Shown here piece by piece: positions 8,676 through 17,774 of a stretch of 64,000 nt of DNA (positions are counted from its first letter, which is position 1; each line of letters starts with the position of its first letter). Location: positions 1 to 64,000 of the forward strand of contig CACNWC010000004.1 of assembly GCA_902624075.1 (NCBI GenBank). The letters run 5' to 3'. This DNA comes from an uncultured Pelagibacteraceae bacterium (GTDB lineage Bacteria; Pseudomonadota; Alphaproteobacteria; Pelagibacterales; Pelagibacteraceae). The position numbers and the translations under genes were made by a program. Under the pieces are notes generated by a model that saw nothing but the letters and a program-made list of their open reading frames with translations, searched no databases and was not told where the DNA came from.

Positions 8676-10004
8676 ATGAAAAAAAATTACAAGACTCATC
8701 CTAGACAATCTTGGACTTTCGATGAATACACAAATTCTGAAATTAGAAGAGCAGCAGCCACAGGTATATATGATATTAGAGGTGGAGGATCAAAAAGAAA
8801 GCTTCCCCATTTTGATGATTTATTATTTCTAGGTGCTTCAATGTCAAGATATCCTCTAGAAGGTTACAGAGAAAAGTGTACTACAAATGTTACATTGGGA
8901 ACTAGGTATGCAAAAAAACCTTTGGAACTTGATATACCTATTACTATTGCTGGCATGAGTTTTGGAGCCTTATCTGGTGCAGCTAAGGAAGCCTTAGGAA
9001 GAGGAGCAAGCGCAGCTGGTACATCAACAACTACTGGTGACGGTGGTATGACGCGTGAAGAACGAGGACAATCAAAATATTTGGTTTATCAATTACTTCC
9101 ATCAAGATATGGAATGAATCCTGATGATTTGAGAAAAGCAGATGCAATAGAAGTGGTCATAGGACAAGGGGCAAAACCTGGAGGTGGAGGAATGTTATTA
9201 GGTCAAAAAATTAATGACCGTGTAGCAAAAATGAGAACTTTACCTAAAGGAGTTGACCAAAGATCAGCGTGCAGACATCCTGACTGGACTGGTCCAGACG
9301 ATCTTAAAATAAAAATTTTAGAATTAAGAGAGATAACTAAGTGGCAAGTTCCTATTTTTATAAAAATTGCAGGTGCAAGACCATATTATGATACAGCTTT
9401 AGCTGTTAAAGCTGGTGCTGATGTTGTTGTTCTAGATGGAATGCAAGGTGGAACTGCAGCTACCCAAGAAGTATTTATTGAAAACGTGGGACAACCTACC
9501 TTAGCATGTATAAGACCTGCAGTTGATGCTCTTCAAGATCTAGATGTTCATAGAAAAGTACAATTAGTAATTTCAGGTGGTATAAGAAATGGAGCTGATG
9601 TTGCGAAAGCCCTAGCATTAGGTGCAGATGCGGTTTCAATTGGTAGTGCTGCTATGATTGCTATAGGAGATAATGATCCTAAATGGGAAAATGATTATAA
9701 AAAACTAGGTACTACTGCCGGAGCATATGATGATTGGCATGAAGGTAATGATCCAGCGGGAATATCTACTCAAAATCCAAAATTAATGAAAAGATTAGAC
9801 CCCAAAAAAGCAGGAAAAAAACTTACTAATTATTTAAAAGTTATGACTTTAGAAGCTCAAACGCTCGCTAGAGCATGTGGTAAAAATAGTTTACATAACT
9901 TAGAACCTGAAGATTTATGTGCTTTGACAGTAGAGGCTGCAGCTATGGCAAGAGTTCCGCTTGCTGGAAGCAGTTGGATACCAGGAATAAAAGAAAAAAA
10001 ATGA
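8676..10004 (+). CDS. FMN-binding glutamate synthase-like subunit, GlxD/MgsC-like, lacking the Fe-S-type Cys motif (module 2)
   Basis: AGMSFGALSGAAKEAL, GGIRNGADVAKALALGADAVSIG; YDDWHEGNDPAGISTQNP at the position of CYHCHTGRCPVGVATQDP in module 1. Confidence 0.92.
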   Translation: MKKNYKTHPRQSWTFDEYTNSEIRRAAATGIYDIRGGGSKRKLPHFDDLLFLGASMSRYPLEGYREKCTTNVTLGTRYAKKPLELDIPITIAGMSFGALSGAAKEALGRGASAAGTSTTTGDGGMTREERGQSKYLVYQLLPSRYGMNPDDLRKADAIEVVIGQGAKPGGGGMLLGQKINDRVAKMRTLPKGVDQRSACRHPDWTGPDDLKIKILELREITKWQVPIFIKIAGARPYYDTALAVKAGADVVVLDGMQGGTAATQEVFIENVGQPTLACIRPAVDALQDLDVHRKVQLVISGGIRNGADVAKALALGADAVSIGSAAMIAIGDNDPKWENDYKKLGTTAGAYDDWHEGNDPAGISTQNPKLMKRLDPKKAGKKLTNYLKVMTLEAQTLARACGKNSLHNLEPEDLCALTVEAAAMARVPLAGSSWIPGIKEKK

Positions 10005-10038
10005 TTGCTAGGCATCTTTTAAATAATTAAGATTAAAT

Positions 10039-11364
10039 ATGCCAAAAAATTTATCTCAAATAGCAAAATCAAAAAAAATAAAATATTTTCTTATAAGCTT
10101 TGTGGACCTATTTGGTGTCTTAAGATCTAAGCTTGTCCCAGCGCAAGCAATAAGTGAAATGCAAAAAAATGGTGCTGGTTTTGCTGGTTTCGCAACTTGG
10201 TTAGATATGACACCAGCTGATAGTGATATGTTTGGTGTGCCAGATCCAAATAGTCTTATTCAATTACCATGGAATAAAGAGATCGGTTGGTTAGCATCAG
10301 ATTTATATATGGATGGAAAACCTGTCAAAGCATCTCCAAGAATTATGCTCAAAGAACAAATTAAAAAATTATCACAAAAAAAATTACAAATGAAATCAGG
10401 TGTTGAATGTGAATATTTTTTAATTTCTGATGATGGATCATCTATTGCTGACTCAAGAGATATACAATCAAAACCTTGTTATGATCAATCAGCTTTGATG
10501 AGGAGATATAATTTGATTAAAGAAATTTGCGACAGCATGCTTCAACTAGGATGGAAGCCGTACCAAAATGATCATGAAGATGCTAATGGTCAATTTGAAA
10601 TGAATTGGGATTATTCTGACTGTTTAATAACAGCAGATCGACATGTTTTTTTTAAATTTATGGTAAAAAGTTTAGCAGAAAAACATGGTTTAAGAGCTAC
10701 CTTCATGCCAAAACCTTTTCACAACTTAACTGGAAATGGTTGTCACGCTCATGTTTCAGTATGGAGTGGGAAAAATAATAAATTTTTAGATAAAAAAGAT
10801 ATATTAGGTTTAAGTAAGTTGGCTTACAATTTTCTTGGCGGAATAATGAAAAATGCACAGGCTCTATCTGCTTTTTTTAATCCCAGCATCAACAGTTATA
10901 GAAGAATTAATGCGCCCCCAACTAAATCGGGTGCAACATGGTCTCCGAGCAGTATTTCGTATACAGGAAATAATAGAACACACATGATTAGAATTCCTGA
11001 TCAAGGTCGGTTTGAGTTAAGATTAATGGATGGTTCAGCTAATCCATACTTACTTCAATCTGGAATAATTGCTGCTGGCCTGGAGGGTATAAATAAAAAA
11101 ATTAATCCTGGTAAACCATTGCACTGTAACATGTATACAGATTATAAAAAATATCCAAATTTAAAAAAACTTCCTAATGATGTGAATCAAGCAATCAAAA
11201 TGCTTGAAAATAGTAAATCACTTGCAGATGCTTTTGGGAAAGATGTAATACAAAGCTATATAAAACTTAAAAAACAAGAAATTAAAAATTTTAATTACAA
11301 AGAAAACTTCAACAAAAAAAGACCTGTTACTAAGTGGGAAAAAGATAATACTTTAGACTGTTAA
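10039..11364 (+). CDS. gmaS: Type III glutamine synthetase / gamma-glutamylmethylamide synthetase-like (GlnT/GmaS) (module 2)
   Basis: GlnT/GmaS-like N-terminus (KIKYFLISFVDLFGVLRSKLVPAQAI) and YQNDHEDANGQFEMNW, FMPKPFHNLTGNGCHAHVSVW; downstream of GlxBCD-like genes. Confidence 0.82.
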   Translation: MPKNLSQIAKSKKIKYFLISFVDLFGVLRSKLVPAQAISEMQKNGAGFAGFATWLDMTPADSDMFGVPDPNSLIQLPWNKEIGWLASDLYMDGKPVKASPRIMLKEQIKKLSQKKLQMKSGVECEYFLISDDGSSIADSRDIQSKPCYDQSALMRRYNLIKEICDSMLQLGWKPYQNDHEDANGQFEMNWDYSDCLITADRHVFFKFMVKSLAEKHGLRATFMPKPFHNLTGNGCHAHVSVWSGKNNKFLDKKDILGLSKLAYNFLGGIMKNAQALSAFFNPSINSYRRINAPPTKSGATWSPSSISYTGNNRTHMIRIPDQGRFELRLMDGSANPYLLQSGIIAAGLEGINKKINPGKPLHCNMYTDYKKYPNLKKLPNDVNQAIKMLENSKSLADAFGKDVIQSYIKLKKQEIKNFNYKENFNKKRPVTKWEKDNTLDC

Positions 11365-11365
11365 A

Positions 11366-12499
11366 GTGATAAGCTTAAAAGATCTTAAAAGCTGGAAATT
11401 TAAAAAACTTTTAAAAAATAATAATTATAGTTTTAAAAGAAATTATGTTTTAAAACATCTTCCATCAGCTTTAATGTTGAATGCTTATAAATCAATATCG
11501 AGTTGGAAAAATTATAAAGCTACTCCTCTTTTATCACTTGATAAATTGGAGAAAAATTTAAAATTTAATAATATATTTTATAAAGATGAATCTAAGAGAT
11601 TTCACTTAAAGTCTTTTAAAGCCTTAGGAGGAGCTTACGCTGTAGAAAAAATATCTAAAAGAAAAAAGAGTATAGTAATTTCTTCAGCAACAGCTGGTAA
11701 TCATGGTAGATCTGTAGCTTGGGGTGCAAAAAGATTAAATTTAAAGTGTAAAATTTTTGTAAGTCAATATGTAAGCCAAACAAGAGTTCATGAAATAGAG
11801 AAATTTGGTGCTGAGGTTGTAAGAGTTAAAGGAGATTATGAGAATTCATTAGAAGAATGCAAAAGACTCTCAAAAAAGAATAATTGGCAAATTGTTCAGG
11901 ATGTTTCTACCAAGAACTATAAGTATATTCCCCAACTTACAATGGCAGGTTATTCCGTAATGATAAAAGAAATATCTAAGCAGACAAATCATTACATAAC
12001 ACATATATTTGTTCAAGCTGGTGTTGGAGGATTAGCAGCAGGTGTAGTTGCTGGGGTAGCAAAATATTTTAAAAAAATTCCAAAAATAATTGTTGTTGAA
12101 CCTGACAGAGCAGATTGTGTGCTTCAGAGTGTAAAAGCAAATAAACTGAAAAAAATAAGAATAAAAAAAGAGAGTATTATGGGTGGGATGTCGTGTAATG
12201 AAATGTCACTTGTTCCATGGCAAATATTAAAAAAAACCTCTAACTATTGTGTATCTGTTGCTGACAATAATGTTGCTAAAACAACAGCAATGCTAAAAGA
12301 TAAAAAATTTAGTAAAGGCTCAATTATTGGGGGAGAATGTGCAACTCCTGGAGTTATCGCACTTATAGGTTTAGCTAATAATCCTAAAGTAAGAAAATCA
12401 TTAAATTTGAATAAAGATTCCAACATTCTTGTCATTGGATGCGAAGGAAATGCAGATGTTAAACTTTACAAAGAGCTGCTATCTAAAGGTAGAAAATAA
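11366..12499 (+). CDS. PLP-dependent lyase, diaminopropionate ammonia-lyase / threonine dehydratase-like
   Basis: GTG start; FHLKSFKALGGAYA (PLP-Lys), SSATAGNHGRSVAWGA, VQAGVGGLAAGVV motifs resembling DpaL/YgeX. Confidence 0.82.
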   Translation: MISLKDLKSWKFKKLLKNNNYSFKRNYVLKHLPSALMLNAYKSISSWKNYKATPLLSLDKLEKNLKFNNIFYKDESKRFHLKSFKALGGAYAVEKISKRKKSIVISSATAGNHGRSVAWGAKRLNLKCKIFVSQYVSQTRVHEIEKFGAEVVRVKGDYENSLEECKRLSKKNNWQIVQDVSTKNYKYIPQLTMAGYSVMIKEISKQTNHYITHIFVQAGVGGLAAGVVAGVAKYFKKIPKIIVVEPDRADCVLQSVKANKLKKIRIKKESIMGGMSCNEMSLVPWQILKKTSNYCVSVADNNVAKTTAMLKDKKFSKGSIIGGECATPGVIALIGLANNPKVRKSLNLNKDSNILVIGCEGNADVKLYKELLSKGRK

Positions 12500-12506
12500 T
12501 TTTTAT

Positions 12507-13928
12507 ATGACAAAAAATGCAATAGCTTGGATAAGAGAAGACTTTAGAATTGATCACAACCCTGCTCTTTCAAATGCCACACAAAATCATGAAAATGTAA
12601 CTGCATTATATATTTATAATAAAACTGATTTTGATAATAAAAGAGAAGCACAGAAATGGTGGTTGTTTAAATCTTTAGAAACATTCAAATCAGAATTGTC
12701 CAAATACAAAATAAATCTTCAAATATTAGAAGGTGATGAAATAGATGTATTTTCTAAAATCAAAAAAAAAGATGATGTTACAATTTATTGGAATAAGATC
12801 TATGAACCTGATGTAATTGCAAAAGGAAAAAAAATTAGAGATATCTTTTTAAAAAAAGAAATTGAATTTAAATATTTTAAAGGAAATATCTTAAATGAAT
12901 TTCAAGAAGTTACAAAAAATGATGGAACACCTTTTAAAGTATTCACACCTTTCTGGAGAAATGCAGAGCAAAAATATCTTGGTTTACCACCAAGTAAAAA
13001 TTATATTGTAAAGAAAAAAGCGAAAACAATCTCTTTCTTTAAAAATTGTATTGAACCTAAGAATATTTTACCAAAAAAAAATTGGTATAAAAAGTTTGAG
13101 AATTATTGGAAGGTCTCAGAAAATGACTCAAAAAAAGTTCTTAACAGTTTAATTAATGAAAAGATTAAAGAATATGGTACAGCAAGAGATTATCCGTCTA
13201 TAGAGGGCACATCTAAATTATCTCCTTATATTAAACATGGGCAAATACATGTAAGTACTATTTGGAAAAAATGTAATGACGTCAAATCTAAAGGAATTGG
13301 TTATAGAAAATATATTAATGAATTAGGTTGGCGTGAGTTCTCTCATAGTTTGATTAATTATTTTCCTGAGTTCTTAAAAGGAAATTATAGAAAAGAATTT
13401 GATAAATTTCCGTGGGTAAAAAATGAAAAATTTTTGAAAGCGTGGAAATCAGGAATGACTGGTTATCCAATTGTCGATGCTGGAATGAGGGAGTTATATG
13501 AAACTGGTTGGATGCATAACAGAATAAGAATGGTAGTTGGCTCTTTTTTAGTGAAACATTTAAGAATTAATTGGACTGAGGGTGAAAAGCATTTTAGAAA
13601 TTGTTTACTTGATTTTAACAAAGCCAATAATGTAGCTCAATGGCAATGGGTTGCAGGTTGTGGAGCAGATGCAGCTCCTTATTTCAGAATTTTTAATCCT
13701 ATTCTCCAAGGTGAAAAATTCGATAAAGAAGGTAAATATGTAAAAAAATGGATTCCAGAATTAAGCAAGGTTCCACAAAAATTTATTCACAAACCTTGGG
13801 AAATGGAAATGAAATATCAACAAGCAATAAATACAATCATTGGAAAAGATTATCCAAAACCAATAGTTATACATGAAGAGGCAAGAGCTTCAGCTCTAAA
13901 AGCTTTTCAGAGTTTAAAAAAAAATTAA
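12507..13928 (+). CDS. phrB: Deoxyribodipyrimidine photo-lyase
   Basis: Photolyase C-terminal motifs (GWREFSHSLINYFPEFL, GYPIVDAGMRELYETGWMHNRIRMVVGSFLVKHL, WQWVAGCGADAAPYFRIFNP); start set at internal ATG 12507 (MTKNAIAWIREDFR), not the listed 12429. Confidence 0.92.
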   Translation: MTKNAIAWIREDFRIDHNPALSNATQNHENVTALYIYNKTDFDNKREAQKWWLFKSLETFKSELSKYKINLQILEGDEIDVFSKIKKKDDVTIYWNKIYEPDVIAKGKKIRDIFLKKEIEFKYFKGNILNEFQEVTKNDGTPFKVFTPFWRNAEQKYLGLPPSKNYIVKKKAKTISFFKNCIEPKNILPKKNWYKKFENYWKVSENDSKKVLNSLINEKIKEYGTARDYPSIEGTSKLSPYIKHGQIHVSTIWKKCNDVKSKGIGYRKYINELGWREFSHSLINYFPEFLKGNYRKEFDKFPWVKNEKFLKAWKSGMTGYPIVDAGMRELYETGWMHNRIRMVVGSFLVKHLRINWTEGEKHFRNCLLDFNKANNVAQWQWVAGCGADAAPYFRIFNPILQGEKFDKEGKYVKKWIPELSKVPQKFIHKPWEMEMKYQQAINTIIGKDYPKPIVIHEEARASALKAFQSLKKN

Positions 13929-14347
13929 ACTTCACCTAAAAAATGATGAATTATAGTTCTTGTTTGTGGGTTTAATCTGTGCTCAAATAAATAAATACCC
14001 TGCCAAGTTCCAAGTAATAATTCTCCATTCTCAACGCTGAGAGAAATTTGATTGTTAGTTAAACTTGATTTGATGTGAGCAGGCATATCATCCTTGCCTT
14101 CTGTTGTGTGTATATATAGTTTGTTATCCATCGGCGCTAATTTGTTAAAATAATTTATTAAGTCAGTTTGAACGTCGGGATCTGCATTTTCTTGAATAAT
14201 CAAAGAAGCACTAGTGTGTTGAATACTAAGGTTAAGAATACCATTTTTAAATTTATTTTTTTTGATCCACTCAGTTGTTTTGTCAGTAAATTCGTATAAT
14301 TTTTGTCCATTAGTATTGATTTGAAAGTTATTGAATTTTTGTATCAT
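13925..14347 (-). CDS. YjbQ/UPF0047 family protein
   Basis: LSIQHTSASLIIQENADPDVQTDL, GTWQGIYLFEHR signatures. Confidence 0.88.
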   Translation of the reverse strand: MIQKFNNFQINTNGQKLYEFTDKTTEWIKKNKFKNGILNLSIQHTSASLIIQENADPDVQTDLINYFNKLAPMDNKLYIHTTEGKDDMPAHIKSSLTNNQISLSVENGELLLGTWQGIYLFEHRLNPQTRTIIHHFLGEV

Positions 14348-15402
14348 AGATTAAATTTTGAAGATGTTAGTTCATAAAGACGACTAATTGTACGTTTAAA
14401 TGGTTCTTTTAACGATTTAGACGAAGTTAATTCCTCTAGACTCTTTTCTGATGTGACAGCGATAGGTATTTTCTTGTCATAAACTATATCAATTAAGGTT
14501 ATAAAACGGTGTTGTTGGTTTACATTTATGTCATCAAACTTAGGTATATTATCAATAACCATAAATTTAGAGACTTTAGCTATTTCAAGGTAATCTTCAG
14601 CGCCTAGATTTTTGTCACATAATTCATCAAATGTTAATCTAACAACTCCCTCATAGAATTCTTTAATTAAAAATTCTCTTCCTTTTATATCAAGACTTTG
14701 AGTAATCTTTTTTTTATCTTTTGAAATAATCCTAAAAAATTTGTTCATCTTAAAATTACTTTCTTGGTTTAGTGGGAAAAAGTATCTATCATTTTGATTT
14801 TCTTTTGATTTTCTGTAATCATCTTCAATAACAAGCTGATGTTCGACTGTTTTTTTTTTCATAATCTCAATAAAAGGTTTGAATTGATCTCGTTGTAAAC
14901 CATCTTTATATAATTCTGAGATTGTAATATTTGATGTAATAATTATCTTTATATTCTCACTAAATATTTTATCAAATAATTTACCTAATATCATGGCATC
15001 TACTATATTGGTGACTTGAAATTCATCAAAATAAATTAACGAAGCTTTTGATTTAAGATCTTTAACAAATAAATTAATAATATTTTCATCCTCCATATTT
15101 TTATTTTCATGGACAAAATCATGAAAATTTATCATAAACTCATTAAAGTGTAGTCTAAGTTTTTTTTTAGAGATAAGATCATAAAAAAAATCTAAGATCA
15201 TTGTTTTTCCAACACCAACGTCTCCATGAAGATAGAAACCTTTTTTTTGATCTTTTTTTTTGAAAAAATTGAGAATTGATGAATGAAAATTTTCATAATA
15301 AAAATCTTCAAGTATTTGAATTGTTGTTATTTGATTTTGATTTATCTCTAAATTTTTTAAATTACAAAATAATCTAAATTTTTCCTCAAGAGTTTTAGAC
15401 AT
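14344..15402 (-). CDS. zapE: ZapE/AFG1-like ATPase
   Basis: Walker A GDVGVGKTMILDFFYD, IYFDEFQVTNIVDAMILGKLF; internal start at MSKTLEEKF preferred over the listed 15432. Confidence 0.85.
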   Translation of the reverse strand: MSKTLEEKFRLFCNLKNLEINQNQITTIQILEDFYYENFHSSILNFFKKKDQKKGFYLHGDVGVGKTMILDFFYDLISKKKLRLHFNEFMINFHDFVHENKNMEDENIINLFVKDLKSKASLIYFDEFQVTNIVDAMILGKLFDKIFSENIKIIITSNITISELYKDGLQRDQFKPFIEIMKKKTVEHQLVIEDDYRKSKENQNDRYFFPLNQESNFKMNKFFRIISKDKKKITQSLDIKGREFLIKEFYEGVVRLTFDELCDKNLGAEDYLEIAKVSKFMVIDNIPKFDDINVNQQHRFITLIDIVYDKKIPIAVTSEKSLEELTSSKSLKEPFKRTISRLYELTSSKFNL

Positions 15403-15832
15403 CAATTTTTTTGGATTTAAAATCAATCCCATATTCTGACCTTGGACCTTTCCTCAAACCAAATGGACCAGAAATAAAAATAGTCATTGGTTTTGTTCCA
15501 GGCTTCAAATCAACTCTGTGATGCGCATTGGCAGATCTAAATCCAATATAGCCAGGTCTTCTCCAAAATTTTCCTTTCTTCGTTGTTTCCCAATAACCAC
15601 CTCTTATGACAATTGTAATGTATGGAAAAAGATGATTATGTACTCCTTCACCATGATCATCAGCCAACATTTCATGAATAAGTATATTAAACGGAAACCA
15701 TTTTGGTCGATGTCTAAATATTAGATAGTATCTATTCATCCAAGGTTTCGCTAAATCAAATCTTGGGTGTGAAGGTCCTCTATCTAGAACAACTTTTTTT
15801 CTTCCAAGTTTATCTAAAATTTTTAAAAACAT
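15395..15832 (-). CDS. Cupin-fold protein
   Basis: 145 aa; GEGVHNHLFPYITIVIRGGYWE ... HHRVDL pattern. Confidence 0.65.
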   Translation of the reverse strand: MFLKILDKLGRKKVVLDRGPSHPRFDLAKPWMNRYYLIFRHRPKWFPFNILIHEMLADDHGEGVHNHLFPYITIVIRGGYWETTKKGKFWRRPGYIGFRSANAHHRVDLKPGTKPMTIFISGPFGLRKGPRSEYGIDFKSKKIDV

Positions 15833-15833
15833 T

Positions 15834-17135
15834 CTAATTTAATTTTATAATTGAGTCTGCTCTAATTAAGAATATATTTTTTTTATTTGCAAATGGTCTA
15901 GAAATTTTATCTTTATCAACTTTAATTGCATTAATTATCTTTCCCGTTTCTATATTAATTACTATAAGACTTCCGTTATTGGTAGAAACAAAAATTTTTT
16001 TTGAATTTAAAATAAATCCAGTTGAAAAATTTTTTTCTTTTTTATTAAATTTATATTGTTTAAGAATATTTGTAATTCTTAATATATTCCCACTTTTTTT
16101 TTCTAAAACATAAAGATAACCATCTTCAGAAATTGAGAAAATTAAATTATTTATTATTGTTGGTCTTAATTCCGATGAAAAATTTTGTATCCAATTTACA
16201 GCACCTGTTTTAAGATCAATAGAGTAAAATTTTCCTTTATTATTTGAAAAATAAATTGAATTTTCATTTTCAACTATATTTGAGGTTTTAAGTTTCATTA
16301 TCTCTTCATACATATCAGAATTCAAAGTTGAGATTTGCCATACAAGTGTACCTTTATTAAGATCTACAGCGGTAATATCACCAAAAGAGTTGGAAAAAAC
16401 TATCAAATCTTTTTTTAGAATTATAGATAATTTTTTTGATGAACTAATAAATGGTTTTTCTGTAGAATGAGTCCAAATTAGATCTCCTGAATTTAAAGAA
16501 AAACAATGTAAATTATTATTTACATCACTAATAAAAAATTTGTTTTTGCTAACTTTTATTTGAGAATTAAAAGATGCCAAATTTTTTTTTGTCCATAATA
16601 TTTTTCCACTTTTTAAGTCAATTGCGTATGTTTTAGCAAGATTATCAGCAATGATTAATTTTTTATCATTTTGAACCATAGTTAACAATGGTCCTATTTT
16701 TTTTTCTTCATTTGAATAATTATTGATTTTCCAAATTAGCTTGGAGTCTTGATCAAAATTTAAAATATTACCTTTATTATCAAAGAAAATTATATTTTTA
16801 TCCAAGATTATTAAGTTTGGATCTAGTTTTTCAAAGTTTTTAATTTTGGAAAAATTATATTTTATTTTTGTTTTAAGTTGGTTATCAAATACAGTATAAC
16901 CATCATTGTTATCTTTAATTGAATTTTCATTAAATTTTATATTTGATTTATTGAGTGATATTTTGAAGTTGGAATTAAACTCTCTAGTAATTATTTCTTT
17001 ATCTAAAAAGACTTTCTTGAATTGAATTTCATTCTGCTCTATTTCCTTTTCTTTTGTCCAAAAACCTCCACTGTCATGAAATGAACAATATGAAAGAAAA
17101 AATATAAAAAAAATATATCTTAAAATATTAATCAC
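15834..17135 (-). CDS. PQQ-like beta-propeller repeat protein (BamB-like), lipoprotein-type N-terminus
   Basis: Lipobox-like LSYC; repeated 'DLKSGKILWTKK', 'SLNSGDLIWTHS', 'DLNKGTLVWQIS', 'DLKTGAVNWIQN' blades; adjacent YfgM-like gene. Confidence 0.75.
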   Translation of the reverse strand: MINILRYIFFIFFLSYCSFHDSGGFWTKEKEIEQNEIQFKKVFLDKEIITREFNSNFKISLNKSNIKFNENSIKDNNDGYTVFDNQLKTKIKYNFSKIKNFEKLDPNLIILDKNIIFFDNKGNILNFDQDSKLIWKINNYSNEEKKIGPLLTMVQNDKKLIIADNLAKTYAIDLKSGKILWTKKNLASFNSQIKVSKNKFFISDVNNNLHCFSLNSGDLIWTHSTEKPFISSSKKLSIILKKDLIVFSNSFGDITAVDLNKGTLVWQISTLNSDMYEEIMKLKTSNIVENENSIYFSNNKGKFYSIDLKTGAVNWIQNFSSELRPTIINNLIFSISEDGYLYVLEKKSGNILRITNILKQYKFNKKEKNFSTGFILNSKKIFVSTNNGSLIVINIETGKIINAIKVDKDKISRPFANKKNIFLIRADSIIKLN

Positions 17136-17772
17136 TTAAATCTCTTTTAAGAATTCTATGAGCTTTTTGTCTTAATTCTTCATCTGAATTTTCTAAAGTG
17201 AGAATTTTATTAAAAAATTCTTTTGATTTTTGTTTTTCATTTTTAAAATAAAAAAACTCTGCAATTAAATATAAAGCATGTGATTTCCAAATAGAATCTG
17301 AATTTATTATTGGATTTAAAATTTTTAGCAAATCATTTTCTTCAATATAATCAACATTATATAAGGCTTTTTTATAAATTATTAAGTTTTTAATTTCATT
17401 CTCTAAAGAAGTTTTGTCTATTAAAATATTAAATAGATCATTAATTTCCTCACGATTTTTTATTAAACTATTATCAATAATAAAATAAAGTGCTAAAGGT
17501 GAGTACGTGGGATCTTTCTCTCTTATTATTTTTTTTAACTCTTCTGCTATCAGGTCTGAATTACCATTTGTAAAGTCAATTACAGCAGAGTTATAATGAT
17601 CAGAAATTAGTTTTTTTTTCTTATCACTATATTCAATATAACCAAAGAAACTGAATAAACTTATAATTAAAATTGATATGAATATAATTATTGATTTTTT
17701 ATTATTAATAAAAAAGTTTTTAATTTTTTCATTTTGTGTTCTTTGATTAATTATTGATAAATCCTCATCCAT
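17128..17772 (-). CDS. Membrane-anchored TPR-like protein (YfgM/DUF2659-like)
   Basis: Single N-terminal TM, helical repeats, upstream of the BamB-like gene. Confidence 0.55.
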   Translation of the reverse strand: MDEDLSIINQRTQNEKIKNFFINNKKSIIIFISILIISLFSFFGYIEYSDKKKKLISDHYNSAVIDFTNGNSDLIAEELKKIIREKDPTYSPLALYFIIDNSLIKNREEINDLFNILIDKTSLENEIKNLIIYKKALYNVDYIEENDLLKILNPIINSDSIWKSHALYLIAEFFYFKNEKQKSKEFFNKILTLENSDEELRQKAHRILKRDLSD

Positions 17773-17774
17773 AT

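Noticed and set aside
12429-12506. Extended N-terminus of photolyase from TTG 12429
   Set aside because: Overlaps the upstream lyase gene; family N-terminus starts at MTKNAIAWIREDFR (12507).
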